Of a stretch of 64,000 nt of DNA, positions 26,683-37,030 are shown one piece after another. Position 1 is the stretch's first letter. Every line of letters starts with the position of its first letter. Below the pieces are notes generated by a model, which saw only the letters and a program-made list of their open reading frames with translations, ran no database searches and was not told where the DNA came from. This stretch comes from Chitinophaga polysaccharea (GTDB lineage: Bacteria > Bacteroidota > Bacteroidia > Chitinophagales > Chitinophagaceae), in contig NZ_CABFVU010000001.1 of assembly GCF_902150045.1 (NCBI RefSeq), forward strand, positions 930,001 to 994,000, in the 5' to 3' direction. Position numbers and translations under genes: made by a program.

Positions 26683-28249
26683 ATTGTGTAACCACCACTT
26701 TGCAGGTATAGGCCACTTTCATAGTGTCTTTATGGTAGATGATAAGGAAGTAAACGCCCGATGGCAGGTCAGAAATACTTACGTCGGCATCTCTTCTTAC
26801 TTCATACTGGCGCATTACCTGGCTCCAGGTATCGTGCAGTTGCATCAGCATATCCCCGCGGATGCCGCGGATAGTGACCCTGAAGTTACCATTATTCGGA
26901 TTGGGGAATACCTTGATCTGTACAAACGGAGGCACGGCGCGTATTTTGGAATAGGTGACCTTTCCATTCCGGCCTATTGCCCTGACGCGGTAATAGGTCC
27001 AGTCCTCATAGTCATTCACATCCGGGAAAATATAGCTCAAAGGCACGCTGCTATTGCCATTAATGGCTTTTGTCGGCAGTACGCCGATTTTCACGAATTG
27101 TTCCTGCCGTTCATACCGGCGTTCTATTTCAAAGGTAGCATTATAGATTTCGCGGCTGGTGGTCCAGTTCAGCTGCACCAGCAGTGGGGCTGTTCTGAAA
27201 GCCTCAAAGCTGAGGAACATGGCCGGTTTGGCAGAGCCGATGAGGGCTGTTTTTGCAAAATATTCGCTGGCGCCCAACCTCTCGAAATGCCGCAGGTGCA
27301 TAGTGGCCTGCTGTGTCATGGCGGTAGTGGCTAATATACCGGGCAATGGCCGGGTGGTAATAGCCGGTACGGCGTCCCACACACCGCTAACGAAGCGGGT
27401 AATAAAACTGCTGTCGCGGGAAGCAGCATATGCCGGTAACTCGCTTACATCCATATGCTGCAGGATCACATCCACTTCTCCCCCACTGTTTTCTACCCGG
27501 CGGATATTCCAGGATTTATTCACAAAGCTGTCTGCATAAGCAACGCCACCGGCAGCCACTGTGAATACGCTGTCGTATACACGGGCGCCTATCATATCCT
27601 TTGCACCGGTAATAAGCACGGCGGCGGGCGAATAATTATAATCGTCTGTTCCTATGGGGAACACTACTTTTCCATTTGCATTGGTAATGGCGGCACGATA
27701 GAGCAGCCCTCCGGCAATGCGTTTCCCTGTCACCACATAGCGGTAATCGTTATAGCCGGTAATGGAGCCGGGTGTTTTATCACCCACCTGGAGGTTCCAG
27801 CCATTGAGATAAATGCGGCCGCTGGCGAAATGCAGGTTGTTCCTGATCTTCAGGTCGCTGAAGTCCTCCAGCAACAGGCCGGCGGGATTATTCAGCTGCA
27901 GGTTGGGGAAGCTGGTTCCTGTTCCGCTGATGAAGCTGTAGGCGCCAAATACCCTTTGCTGACCAGTGCCCGAAAAAAGGAAGGTACCGCCCGTACCGGA
28001 GCTACCATCCGGGCTTTCGTCCGGAAGCGTAGACCCATTACCGTTAGTCCACATCCTGCTGAGAATATAAAAGGTAGCGTTAGCGTTGGAGCCGAGGATA
28101 CCGTTGTTCGTCATATCTGCGAAGATGCCTACCTTGGTATTACCGGAAAGCCATACGGTGGCGCCGGCAGGGATGTAAACGCCTTGCTGGGCGAAAACTT
28201 TCATAAAACCACTCAATAACAGGATTAATATGACAGGGAATAATTTCAT
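26681..28249 (-). CDS. Secreted protein with type A T9SS sorting domain
   Basis: 522 residues from MKLFPVILILLL at 28249; an ATG 8 codons upstream would overlap the previous gene. A signal peptide ends near KVFAQ. The long middle (about 25-330) is beta-rich, with Gly/Asn-rich surface patterns (GQQRVFGAYSFISGTG, LHFASGRIYLNGWNLQVG). An Fn3-like segment with FEIERRYERQEQFVKIG leads to the C-terminal sorting domain: VFPNPNNGNFRVTIRG, then LPSGVYFLIIY. Such domains direct export through the type IX system and surface attachment. It lies 5 bp after a tail-fibre-like gene and probably acts with it on the surface. Confidence 0.88.
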   Translation of the reverse strand: MKLFPVILILLLSGFMKVFAQQGVYIPAGATVWLSGNTKVGIFADMTNNGILGSNANATFYILSRMWTNGNGSTLPDESPDGSSGTGGTFLFSGTGQQRVFGAYSFISGTGTSFPNLQLNNPAGLLLEDFSDLKIRNNLHFASGRIYLNGWNLQVGDKTPGSITGYNDYRYVVTGKRIAGGLLYRAAITNANGKVVFPIGTDDYNYSPAAVLITGAKDMIGARVYDSVFTVAAGGVAYADSFVNKSWNIRRVENSGGEVDVILQHMDVSELPAYAASRDSSFITRFVSGVWDAVPAITTRPLPGILATTAMTQQATMHLRHFERLGASEYFAKTALIGSAKPAMFLSFEAFRTAPLLVQLNWTTSREIYNATFEIERRYERQEQFVKIGVLPTKAINGNSSVPLSYIFPDVNDYEDWTYYRVRAIGRNGKVTYSKIRAVPPFVQIKVFPNPNNGNFRVTIRGIRGDMLMQLHDTWSQVMRQYEVRRDADVSISDLPSGVYFLIIYHKDTMKVAYTCKVVVTQ

Positions 28250-28254
28250 GGGGC

Positions 28255-30291
28255 TTAATTGATAATCCACCATTTGGTACCGTCTGATTGAAAGTGGTAG
28301 CTAACTCCAGCTGTTAAAGTCGTTGAAGTACCGGCTTCTATACTGTTTGAAGTCACATTTACCACGAGTCTTGATCCCGCGTTGATCCTTTTGATCACAT
28401 AGATCCTTCCTTTATTACCCGCCGCGGCATTGGGTAAGGTGACTGTAACAGTGGTGGTGATTAAAGCAGGGACCGGTGTATTGATGATCACTGTATAATC
28501 GTCGTCAGCCACGGTAAATGAAGTCGATGAGGTAATGGTGCGGATGTTTGTTGAAACAGATCCTGCTACCTGTAAAGTAGAATTAGGCGTTCCGGTTTTT
28601 AAACCCAGGCGTTTTGTGCTGCTGTTCCAGTTAAAGTTAGCGGCATCCTGGTCCACCTCAGAGGTGGCATCAAAAGACATGTTACCATATATCACTCCTC
28701 CATTTTCAAATTGTTTGTTACCGGGTGTAGTCACTACCTTATACCAGGGATTGGAGGGGTTTCCAACAAGGGGGTCAGCGCCGCCCCATTCCCTGAGAGC
28801 CAGTGTATTTTTGTCAAAATAGAGTTGGGTGGTATAAAGATTTGTACCTGATGCATTCTGAAACGACAATACGCTCCATGCCGCAGCACCATTGGAGCCT
28901 GTTTCCGGGCCGTTTACAACTTTTGATCCTCCTCCTTTCCATATCTTCATCCGGTAATTAGGATCGGAAGAAATAGCGCCCATAATATCCGCATCCGGTA
29001 AAGTGCCGTAAGATGCGCCGCCGGTGATATCGTCTGCCGGTACAAAGGCAGCTGTAGCTGTATTCCACTTCAACACCTGCCCTTCTGTGGGAGCGGTGGC
29101 AGCAATTGCTTTCCCCTGCAGTTGGGCGGCATTCCATATTGCATCTGTATTCTTTGCCCCCAGCGCACCGGTTGTTATTTTAAGTGTGGTGGCGTCAATG
29201 GCTACATTGCTCACATTTCCCGTTCCATCGCGGCCAAGTATGTTTGTTGCAGTACCGGAACTGCCGGCGACTCTCAAAGTGCCGCCAATAATACCATTCC
29301 CCGATATATTAAAATTTGAGCCTGCTTGCGTGGCTGTGCTGTTCTGAATATAGCCGCTTAAAGCAGGAATATCTGCGGCTACCAGCGCGCGAAAAGCCGG
29401 AACACCGGCAGCAGCTCCCGAAGCCGGCCCTGCAAAAAACGTATTGGGAGTTTGCGTGTTCAGTATAGCCGTTAACGTTCCTGAAGAAGTTACCGATTGC
29501 GTTGTTACATTAAATACTGATGGCAGTGATAATCCCACTGAGGTAACGCCACCGGGCGCTTTCGCGATCCACTGCGTGCCATTAAAAGTAAGCACATCAT
29601 TATTTACCGGAGCAGCACCAAACAATACGTCGTAGTTCGCTATTTTGTTTGCATTCCATAAGCTGCTGCTGTTCTTTACCCCAAGCTGCCCGCCTGTAAC
29701 GGATAAATTATTATCAATGGTCAGGGAGCCAACATCCCCGCTGGCGTCCTTTCCCAGTATTTTTATGGGCGTACTAACGTCATTGGATACACGCAATGAG
29801 TAAGCTTGCAGTCCTTCTGTAAAAATTTTTAATCCTTTGAACGACTGGGAACTGTAGTTAACAAACCCGGAAGCAGCGGGAGAAGCATCCGGGATAGTAA
29901 GGGTATGGATACCGCCGGTGGTGGAAAAACCAAAGGCCCCGCCTGGCGTATACACTGCTTTAATTTCCTGAGTAGGGGAAAAACTGTTGTTAATAGATTG
30001 AATGGCAGTGCCCTCGGCTATTACTTTTGTCCAGTAGTTATTGGCGCGGATACGCAAAGTGTTATCGGATTCCAGGTAGATGATCATCCCGTTTACCGGG
30101 GAAACGATCTGATTGGTATCCGCGATACGGGAAAGGAGGAGCGCCTGCTTTTTACTTTCCAGTTCAAGTAAGGCGGATTGTTTTACCAGAGAAGGATTAG
30201 TTCCCAGCTTTAACTGTTGTGCCGCCAGCTGCTGATTACCTAAGCAAAACAGCATTACAGCACATACTTTCATAAGCCCTTGCAGCTTCAT
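28255..30291 (-). CDS. Tail-fibre-like secreted protein 1
   Basis: 678 residues with a signal peptide (to about LAAQ). The N-terminal segment (LKLGTNPSLVKQSALLELES, then NGMIIYLESDNTLRIRANNY) is shared with the next gene upstream. The middle has repeats typical of phage tail-fibre and adhesin shafts: VTSVGLSLPSVFNVTTQSVT, FRALVAADIPALSGYIQ, and two units with ILGxDxxGxV followed by GxLGxKNxxxxWNA. The C-terminal module (about 590-678, GRIYVIKRINAGSRL, ending in KWWIIN) is also shared. There is no T9SS sorting domain; partner binding to the adjacent T9SS cargo protein is an inference. Confidence 0.8.
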   Translation of the reverse strand: MKLQGLMKVCAVMLFCLGNQQLAAQQLKLGTNPSLVKQSALLELESKKQALLLSRIADTNQIVSPVNGMIIYLESDNTLRIRANNYWTKVIAEGTAIQSINNSFSPTQEIKAVYTPGGAFGFSTTGGIHTLTIPDASPAASGFVNYSSQSFKGLKIFTEGLQAYSLRVSNDVSTPIKILGKDASGDVGSLTIDNNLSVTGGQLGVKNSSSLWNANKIANYDVLFGAAPVNNDVLTFNGTQWIAKAPGGVTSVGLSLPSVFNVTTQSVTSSGTLTAILNTQTPNTFFAGPASGAAAGVPAFRALVAADIPALSGYIQNSTATQAGSNFNISGNGIIGGTLRVAGSSGTATNILGRDGTGNVSNVAIDATTLKITTGALGAKNTDAIWNAAQLQGKAIAATAPTEGQVLKWNTATAAFVPADDITGGASYGTLPDADIMGAISSDPNYRMKIWKGGGSKVVNGPETGSNGAAAWSVLSFQNASGTNLYTTQLYFDKNTLALREWGGADPLVGNPSNPWYKVVTTPGNKQFENGGVIYGNMSFDATSEVDQDAANFNWNSSTKRLGLKTGTPNSTLQVAGSVSTNIRTITSSTSFTVADDDYTVIINTPVPALITTTVTVTLPNAAAGNKGRIYVIKRINAGSRLVVNVTSNSIEAGTSTTLTAGVSYHFQSDGTKWWIIN

Positions 30292-30323
30292 ACATCAACA
30301 TTTTAGGAATGTACCCAAAGGAT

Positions 30324-30355
30324 GGAACGGCTATGGTTTTTCACATAGCCGTTCC
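30324..30355. other. Stem-loop between the two tail-fibre-like genes
   Basis: GGAACGGCTATG (30324-30335) pairs perfectly with CATAGCCGTTCC (30344-30355), loop of 8. It lies 14 bp after the stop of the upstream gene (30370). There is no U-run on the minus strand, so it may be an mRNA-stabilising or processing hairpin rather than a terminator. Confidence 0.6.
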
Positions 30356-30369
30356 TGTTATATCTCAGC

Positions 30370-32232
30370 TTATTTCTTGATCACGTACCAGTTTGCTCCG
30401 TTCGACTGGAGCGTGTAAAAGGTCCAGTCGTTGTAAATGGTGAGTTTGGCGCCGCCTTCGAGCGTACCGCCTGCAGCAGTGATCTGCACATCATTGTTGA
30501 TCTGGGTATCGTCCGGGGCTGATGCGGCAGGTATTTTCTTAATGGTATAAATACGCCCTGTGCAGGTGGTAGCATCGGGCAGCACTATACTGCTGGGAGT
30601 GCCGGCGCTAACAAGAATGGTGTTATCTGTTGCTGCCACTGTGTAGCTTGCAGCAGTCACGGTAGTGATAGACATGGACACGGAACCGCTCACCTGTAAA
30701 GTGGAATTGCCGATGTTATTGGTATCACCGATATGTACATTTTTTTTGATAGACACTTCGTTGCCGAATTTCTTCGCGCCGGCAAAACTCTGTGCGGTAT
30801 TGCTCATCAAACCACCGGTGGTAGCGGGTGAAGCCACGGGAACGCTTACGGTAACTTCATCAGCTACCTGCGCTACAGCGAGGTCAAGACCCACATGGTC
30901 CGATTTAAAGGTCAGGTCTTTAAATGCTGTGGCGGAAAGCTTTCTCTTTACAACATTACCCGAGGTTGCATCACGGAGCAATACTACATCCTGGGTGGTT
31001 CCATCTGCAATGTTGGTGAGCACTACGTTATTGTCGAGCTGTGTATTGCCTTTTACCTGCAAATCATTATCCAGCGTAGCCTTACCGGTAACGCCGAGAG
31101 TACCCGCCAGTTTAGTGGCGCCCGTTACATCCAGGGTGCCGGCCAGGGCGGAGTTACCTCCTACAGAAAGATTGCTGGTTGTTCCCGGTAACGACAGGTT
31201 ACCTGTAATGGTAGAGTTACCCGTAATAGTGGCGCCATTTGCCAGTACGGTTAACCCGGTTCCGAACTGACCTTTCTTCAGGATGGTCAGGTCTTCATTA
31301 CCTGTAACCGACTGCAGGAAGGTTTTTAAACCGTCGAACGACTGTGTACCGGTTGACACGGCACCTGGATGCGTGGCATCTGCGGCGTGCAGGACCAGTT
31401 TGGGCGCAACGGCGGGATTGGTATTGTCGATCGAAAGACCTTCCGCTACCGGTGTAGCGTCGAATGCACCGATGATCATTGCCAGCGTGGCTTTATCAAA
31501 ACGTTTATAGTCGGCAAGACTGAGCAAACCCGCTGTCACCTCTCCTGCGCCGGTCAGGCCTTTCTGTGTGGCGATGGTGAGTACGTGCGTGTCTGTTCCG
31601 GTGGTAGAAAAAACATAATCGCTGGGGGTAGCTGCCGGCGCTGCAGTGGTCAGTTTCTGATCGGCAGCAGTTAACCCGTTGATCTTATTGATTGCTGTAG
31701 TGAAAGCGGTTTCTGAAATTGTACGTTTGCTGATCTTTCCAGTCGTAGGATCAATAAGTAATACATCAACACCCGTAGTTACCAGGTCGAGCTTTTTCAG
31801 GAAGGCATAACCGTTGTCTATCACGAAACCTTCCACGTTGTTTGCCCTGAGGGAAAGCGGTATGTTGGTGATAGTTCCGAGGAAGTCGCCAGCAGTACCA
31901 GGGTTTCCTCTAAGGCCCCAGGTATTGGCAACATCGCCGGAGTTAGCCATTTTTTGCCAGTAGCCATGGTTCCTGACATAAAAGCCTTCTTCCCCGGCTT
32001 TTTTCAGGTAGATGACCATACCGTCCGGTGGGGTTAAGCCCGTGATGCCAACGGTGTCTGTTAAACGTGGCAGTAGTAAACCTTGTTTGTCTGCATCCAG
32101 GTCGAGGATAGCGGATTTTTCTATCGTAGTAGGGTTTTTACCAACTTTCAGCTGTGCATTCGCCTGTGAGGCGATCATGCCTACACCGCCAGCCAGCATT
32201 ACCCGCGCTACAATACGTAGAGATTTTCTCAT
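30370..32232 (-). CDS. Tail-fibre-like secreted protein 2
   Basis: 620 residues with a signal peptide ending near ANAQL. The N-terminal module (LKVGKNPTTIEKSAILDLDA, DGMVIYLKKAGEEGFYVRNH) and C-terminal module (GRIYTIKKIPAASAPDD, ending WYVIKK) are paralogous to those of the 28255-30291 gene. The centre differs and carries a regular beta-solenoid run at about 325-395 (TITGNSTITGNLSLPG, GGNSALAGTLDVTGATKLAG, GKATLDNDLQVKG). It is the first gene of a three-gene minus-strand unit ending with a T9SS cargo protein. A fibrous surface or adhesion role is inferred from architecture only. Confidence 0.8.
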   Translation of the reverse strand: MRKSLRIVARVMLAGGVGMIASQANAQLKVGKNPTTIEKSAILDLDADKQGLLLPRLTDTVGITGLTPPDGMVIYLKKAGEEGFYVRNHGYWQKMANSGDVANTWGLRGNPGTAGDFLGTITNIPLSLRANNVEGFVIDNGYAFLKKLDLVTTGVDVLLIDPTTGKISKRTISETAFTTAINKINGLTAADQKLTTAAPAATPSDYVFSTTGTDTHVLTIATQKGLTGAGEVTAGLLSLADYKRFDKATLAMIIGAFDATPVAEGLSIDNTNPAVAPKLVLHAADATHPGAVSTGTQSFDGLKTFLQSVTGNEDLTILKKGQFGTGLTVLANGATITGNSTITGNLSLPGTTSNLSVGGNSALAGTLDVTGATKLAGTLGVTGKATLDNDLQVKGNTQLDNNVVLTNIADGTTQDVVLLRDATSGNVVKRKLSATAFKDLTFKSDHVGLDLAVAQVADEVTVSVPVASPATTGGLMSNTAQSFAGAKKFGNEVSIKKNVHIGDTNNIGNSTLQVSGSVSMSITTVTAASYTVAATDNTILVSAGTPSSIVLPDATTCTGRIYTIKKIPAASAPDDTQINNDVQITAAGGTLEGGAKLTIYNDWTFYTLQSNGANWYVIKK

Positions 32233-32764
32233 AGATATAGGGATAAATAGTTAATGTCAAGTACACCTCCGGCATTAATATTTGCCGGTGTGACAGTCAT
32301 AAGGATAGATAGATCCGATTAGAAGTATAAGGAATTCATCGGTCATATTTTATATTGATCTATATAATAATAAAATTATTAAATCGTTATAGTTTAATAA
32401 ATAAATAATAACATAGATTATATTAAATACATTATACAAATGTGATATATTATGCTTTCTAAAAAATGGCATGATCATACCATTTTAGTTTGAATAATTA
32501 GTTCTGATGAATATTCTATCTCACCAATTCCGGGTATAAGGATACCGGTAAACGGGTTGAAGGTTGCATATAAGGGAAGTTGCAAAGGCTTCAAATGGAT
32601 GCGTTTGTTTAAACTAATCCAGTACAGGTAGGATGGTTAACATGTTCATGTTATAAAAGGAACAACCGGAAAATGAAGCTGCCTGGTTTTCCGGGGCAAA
32701 TAACTAAATAAAAAGGGCTGACCGGTATATTGGTCAGCCCTTCATTTATTTACTACGTACTTAT
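32233..32764. other. AT-rich regulatory region before the tail-fibre-like operon
   Basis: 532 bp, very AT-rich around 32340-32480. A hairpin CCGGCA / TGCCGG (32269-32274 with 32283-32288, extended by CAC / GTG) lies about 35 bases before the ATG of the tail-fibre-like gene and would fall in its 5' leader. The clpC terminator is at the right end. I see no ORF or RNA gene. Confidence 0.45.
32713..32742 (-). terminator. Intrinsic terminator after clpC
   Basis: AAGGGCTGACC (32713-32723) pairs perfectly with GGTCAGCCCTT (32732-32742), loop of 8. On the minus strand it is followed by TTTATTTAG. It lies 22 bp after the clpC stop. Confidence 0.88.
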
Positions 32765-35299
32765 TTACGCTTCTGATTTTTCTGATTTACTCTTGGAAGA
32801 GTTGTTTTTCAGGGTAAAGATCAGCTTTTGATTTTCCTTATCCAGGTCTGCCACCAGGATATCTCCATCATGAATGTTCATGTTGAGGATTTCCTCTGCC
32901 AGCGGGTCTTCCAGGTATTTCTGGATAGCCCTGTGGAGTGGTCTGGCGCCAAACTGCTGGTCGTAACCTTTATCTGCCAGGAAGCCTTTTGCTTCGTCTG
33001 TCAGTTCCAGGCTGAATCCGAGGTTATTCAGGCGTTTCAGTACACTTTTCATTGTAATGTCAATGATGGTGTAGATATGCTCTTTCGCCAGGGAGTTAAA
33101 GATGATCACGTCATCGATCCTGTTCAGGAATTCAGGAGAGAAGGTACGTTTCAGTGCTTTTTCGATCACTGATTTGGTATTCTCTTCTTCATTTACGGCT
33201 CTTGCGCTGGTGGTAAAACCTACGCCGGCGCCGAAATCCTTCAGCTGACGGGCTCCGATGTTGGAGGTCATGATGATGAGGGTATTTTTGAAATCCACTT
33301 TACGGCCGAGGCCATCAGTGAGGATACCATCATCAAGTACCTGCAGCAGGAGGTTATAAATATCCGGATGCGCTTTTTCTATTTCATCCAGGAGGATCAC
33401 GGAGTAAGGTTTGCGGCGAACCTTTTCGGTCAGCTGACCACCTTCTTCGTATCCAACATATCCCGGAGGCGCACCAATGAGGCGGCTAACAGAGAATTTC
33501 TCCATGTATTCGCTCATATCGATGCGGATCAGCGCTTCGTCTGAGTCGAACATATAGCGGGCCAGTGATTTGGCAAGCTCTGTTTTACCCACACCGGTAG
33601 GACCGAGGAAAATGAAGGTACCAATTGGTTTCTTCGGATCTTTCAGACCCACACGGTTACGCTGAATGGCTTTGGTGACTTTGCTGATGGCTTCGTCCTG
33701 TCCAACCACGGCGCCTTTCAGGTCTTCACCCATACGGCGGAGTTTTTCAGTTTCAGCCTGTACCATCCTTTTAACAGGAATACCGGTCATCATGCTTACC
33801 ACTTCCGCGATAGCTTCTTCATCGATCGGGTAGCGTTTATGCTTCACTTCTTCTTCCCACATTGCTTTAGCGCGTTCCAGGTCTTCACCCAGTTTCTTTT
33901 CAGTATCGCGTAAGGCAGCGGCTTCTTCGAAGCGTTGGCTTTTTACCACTTTGTTTTTTTCCTGCTTGATATCTTCGATCTGTTTTTCCAGGTCGAGGAT
34001 ATTCTGGGGAACATTGATGTTTTTCAGGTGCACCCTTGCTCCTACTTCATCCAGCACATCAATTGCCTTGTCGGGCAGGAGACGGTCGGTCATGTAGCGG
34101 TCGCTCAGTTTCACGCAGGCATCAATGGCTGCATCCGTATAGCTTACGTTATGGTATTCTTCATAACGGGGCTTGATGTTATTGAGGATCTGGATGGTTT
34201 CGTCCACTGTAGGCGGTTCTACCATCACTTTCTGGAAGCGGCGGTCGAGTGCGCCATCTTTCTCGATGTACATACGGTACTCATCGAGGGTGGAAGCGCC
34301 AATGCATTGGAGCTCTCCCCTTGCCAGGGCCGGTTTAAAGATGTTGGAAGCGTCCAGGGAACCTGAAGCGCCGCCAGCGCCGACGATGGTATGAATTTCA
34401 TCGATAAACAGGATCACATCCCTGTTCTTCTCGAGTTCATTCATAATGGCCTTCATTCTTTCTTCAAACTGGCCACGGTATTTGGTACCTGCCACCAGGG
34501 CGGCGAGGTCGAGGCTTACCACGCGCTTGTCGAACAGCACGCGGGAAACTTTACGCTGCACGATACGCAGCGCCAAACCTTCCACGATGGCGGTTTTACC
34601 CACACCGGGTTCACCAATAAGAATCGGATTGTTCTTTTTACGGCGGGAAAGTATCTGGGATACCCTTTCAATTTCCTGCTCGCGGCCAACAATCGGGTCT
34701 AAGCTGCCACTTTCGGCCAGCTTGGTAATATCTCTACCAAAGTTATCCAGTACGGGCGTCTTGGATTTGGTATTTGTCTGTTTGGCTTTGGATGCGTAAC
34801 TCTTTCTTTCGTCCTCAAACTCTTCTTCGCCCGGATCGTCAAATTCTGACTTAGGGTCCGCAGATTTTACAAAGCCCAGTTCGTTTTTAAAAGTATCGTA
34901 GTCCACGTCAAATTGTTGTAAGATTTGTGTACAAACGTTTTCCTTATTCTTGAGTATGGAAAGCATGAGGTGTTCCGTTTCCACCGTAGCACTTTTCAGT
35001 GCCTTGGCTTCCAGTACGGTAACCCGTATAACTTTCTCTGCCTGTCTGGTAAGCGGGAGACTATTGATGTTAGCGATATTCTTTCCTGTCTTATCTTTAA
35101 CAGCCAGTTCTACTTCCTTGCGTAACTCATACAGATCTACGTTCAAAGCCTGCAGAATCTTTACGGCCGTGCCCTCGCCTTCTCGAATAATACCTAACAG
35201 CAGGTGTTCAGTACCTATGAAGTCATTTCCCAGGCGTAAAGCTTCCTCTCTGCTGAACGAAATGATCTCCTTAACTTGCGGTGAAAAATTCTGGTCCAT
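32765..35299 (-). CDS. clpC: ATP-dependent Clp protease ATPase subunit ClpC
   Basis: 844 residues. N-terminal double Clp-N repeat (about 1-145), first AAA+ module with Walker [14 protein letters not shown] and Walker B ILFIDEIH, a UVR coiled-coil motif ([20 protein letters not shown], about 430), second AAA+ module with [15 protein letters not shown] and [12 protein letters not shown], then the D2-small domain. The UVR motif and the linker set it apart from ClpA and ClpB. It unfolds substrates for ClpP and handles stress-damaged proteins. It is a single-gene transcript with its own terminator. Confidence 0.95.
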   Translation of the reverse strand: MDQNFSPQVKEIISFSREEALRLGNDFIGTEHLLLGIIREGEGTAVKILQALNVDLYELRKEVELAVKDKTGKNIANINSLPLTRQAEKVIRVTVLEAKALKSATVETEHLMLSILKNKENVCTQILQQFDVDYDTFKNELGFVKSADPKSEFDDPGEEEFEDERKSYASKAKQTNTKSKTPVLDNFGRDITKLAESGSLDPIVGREQEIERVSQILSRRKKNNPILIGEPGVGKTAIVEGLALRIVQRKVSRVLFDKRVVSLDLAALVAGTKYRGQFEERMKAIMNELEKNRDVILFIDEIHTIVGAGGASGSLDASNIFKPALARGELQCIGASTLDEYRMYIEKDGALDRRFQKVMVEPPTVDETIQILNNIKPRYEEYHNVSYTDAAIDACVKLSDRYMTDRLLPDKAIDVLDEVGARVHLKNINVPQNILDLEKQIEDIKQEKNKVVKSQRFEEAAALRDTEKKLGEDLERAKAMWEEEVKHKRYPIDEEAIAEVVSMMTGIPVKRMVQAETEKLRRMGEDLKGAVVGQDEAISKVTKAIQRNRVGLKDPKKPIGTFIFLGPTGVGKTELAKSLARYMFDSDEALIRIDMSEYMEKFSVSRLIGAPPGYVGYEEGGQLTEKVRRKPYSVILLDEIEKAHPDIYNLLLQVLDDGILTDGLGRKVDFKNTLIIMTSNIGARQLKDFGAGVGFTTSARAVNEEENTKSVIEKALKRTFSPEFLNRIDDVIIFNSLAKEHIYTIIDITMKSVLKRLNNLGFSLELTDEAKGFLADKGYDQQFGARPLHRAIQKYLEDPLAEEILNMNIHDGDILVADLDKENQKLIFTLKNNSSKSKSEKSEA

Positions 35300-35449
35300 T
35301 GTGAGATTATTAAATTATCAAAAACCCTTACGGGGGCTTGCTTATACAATAATAACGAATAATTCTGACTTACGATTATCACGCTTTTTAATGAAATGAA
35401 GTTATTTCTTTTTAAACTCAATCCTCTTACACTTTAATAGTATAAGATT

Positions 35450-35457
35450 TATTTTTG
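35450..35457 (+). promoter_or_regulatory. Candidate -7 element before STAS gene
   Basis: TATTTTTG fits TAnnTTTG about 140 bp upstream of the ATG at 35598. No clear -33 TTTG is at the expected distance. It would drive the STAS-rnz pair. Confidence 0.4.
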
Positions 35458-35597
35458 CGTTAATGCGGGTACGTTCGTTTAAAAATATCTACGAAGAAAA
35501 AGAGGTTTTTGTTTCGATCTCTTGCGGTTATATTTTATAGGCGGGTTCCCTCTGTTCAAATTTATTTTTACTAAAAGTATAAAACAACGTCCAACGC

Positions 35598-35972
35598 ATG
35601 AAATTCAAAATTGATACCAAAGAAAAAATAGTCATTTTTTGTCCGGAGGAAGCCGTTCTGGATGCTAATTTGGCAGAACAGTTCACGGCTGCAGTGACCG
35701 CGCTGCCTGAGCTGGAAGGACGCAATCTCATACTGGATATGACATTGGTACAAAAAATGGATACAACAGGCGTTGAAGCCATTTTAACAGTTTATCAGCG
35801 TAGGTATGACAATAATTTATCCTGTGCCGTTACAGGTCTTAACAACACTTTAACAGCAACTCTGAAATCTGCCGGCGGCGATATGCTTAATCTTGCTCCT
35901 ACAATGGCAGAGGCAATCGACCTTGTTATGATGGAAGAGCTGGAAAGGGAGTTGCTGGATGGATTGGAATAA
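35598..35972 (+). CDS. STAS-domain protein (anti-sigma-factor antagonist type)
   Basis: 124 residues forming one STAS domain: an N-terminal beta pair, AVLDANLAEQFTAAVTAL, and the key loop LDMTLVQKMDTTGVEAIL, where the SpoIIAA-type phospho-acceptor Ser is replaced by Thr (DTTG). A Met/Glu-rich helix ends the protein. STAS proteins bind anti-sigma kinases or regulate transporters, but no kinase or phosphatase partner is nearby. It lies 81 bp before rnz on the same strand; that pairing is common in Bacteroidota, with unknown meaning. Confidence 0.88.
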   Translation: MKFKIDTKEKIVIFCPEEAVLDANLAEQFTAAVTALPELEGRNLILDMTLVQKMDTTGVEAILTVYQRRYDNNLSCAVTGLNNTLTATLKSAGGDMLNLAPTMAEAIDLVMMEELERELLDGLE

Positions 35973-36053
35973 AGATGGATTGCCCGGCTTTTTGGACTCC
36001 CACATTAGGGTGATGCAGGGAAAGCAGGCAATTGAACGATTAAAGCTATTTAC

Positions 36054-36962
36054 ATGTTCGCAGTCACAATATTAGGTAACAATTCTGCTATCCCCACCCT
36101 GGACAGGCACCCCACCGCCCAGGTAGTTACCTGCAATGAGCAGCTCCTGCTGGTAGATTGCGGAGAAGGAACACAGATACAGATCGCAAAGTACCGGATC
36201 AGGCGCAGTAAGCTGAGGTATATTTTCATCAGCCATCTGCATGGAGATCATTATTTCGGTCTTATAGGCCTGCTGAACACCCTCAGTCTTATGGGCCGTA
36301 CCGACCCGATCAGCGTATATGCGCCACCGGAGCTGGAACAAATCATCCAGTTGCAGCTGGATTGTTCTGCTACCGTGTTAAAATTTGAACTCTCGTTTAT
36401 ACCATTGCAACCAGGTTTCAGCGGTATTATCCTGGAGGATAAGGAGCTCACAGTGCGGTGTTTTCCCACCCAGCACCGGATTTCCTGTTTTGGTTTTTCT
36501 TTTGAGATGCAGAAGCGTAAACGTAAGCTGATCCCTGAACAGGCAAGGGCTTATGAGATCCCGGCTGCTTATTTCAGCAAGTTACAGGATGGAGCCGATT
36601 ACCAGCGGAAAGACGGTACCCTGGTGAAAAACGACTGGGTTACCCTCCCGCCGCCTCCAGGCAAGCGTTATGTGTACTGTGCTGATACCCTGTATGACGT
36701 AACCCTTTTACCACACCTGAGAGATGCGGACCTGGTATATCATGAAACCACTTACCTGCATAACCTGCAGGACCGCGCAGCAGAGCGCTTTCACAGCACT
36801 TCCGTTCAGGCCGCCTCCCTGGCGGCAGCAGCGGCGGCAAAAAAACTGCTGATCGGGCACTTTTCCTCTAAATACACCGACCTACAGCCTTTTTTGGATG
36901 AATCCAGGCCGGTTTTCCGGGATACGGAAATTGCGGAAGAGGGCGTAACCTATATTATTTAA
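36054..36962 (+). CDS. rnz: Ribonuclease Z
   Basis: 302 residues with a metallo-beta-lactamase fold. The zinc motif is SHLHGDHYFGL (about 62-72), further ligands are in CADTLYD and GHFSSKYTD, and the N-terminal LGNNSAIPT and LLVDCGEGTQ strands are typical of the short tRNase Z. It cuts tRNA precursors after the discriminator base to create the 3' end. The tRNA-Asp gene in this window has CCGCA rather than CCA after its discriminator, so it would need such 3' processing. A strong terminator follows. Confidence 0.95.
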   Translation: MFAVTILGNNSAIPTLDRHPTAQVVTCNEQLLLVDCGEGTQIQIAKYRIRRSKLRYIFISHLHGDHYFGLIGLLNTLSLMGRTDPISVYAPPELEQIIQLQLDCSATVLKFELSFIPLQPGFSGIILEDKELTVRCFPTQHRISCFGFSFEMQKRKRKLIPEQARAYEIPAAYFSKLQDGADYQRKDGTLVKNDWVTLPPPPGKRYVYCADTLYDVTLLPHLRDADLVYHETTYLHNLQDRAAERFHSTSVQAASLAAAAAAKKLLIGHFSSKYTDLQPFLDESRPVFRDTEIAEEGVTYII

Positions 36963-36974
36963 AGCTATAAAATA

Positions 36975-37011
36975 AAAGCAGCAGCGATCCCGAAGGAGCC
37001 GCTGCTGCTTT
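36975..37011. terminator. Bidirectional terminator between rnz and dapA
   Basis: AAAGCAGCAGCG (36975-36986) pairs perfectly with CGCTGCTGCTTT (37000-37011), loop of 13, with A-rich and T-rich flanks on the two sides. It separates the convergent rnz (stop 36962) and dapA (stop 37031) genes and can serve both. Confidence 0.88.
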
Positions 37012-37030
37012 CTTATTTAATATTGTGTTA

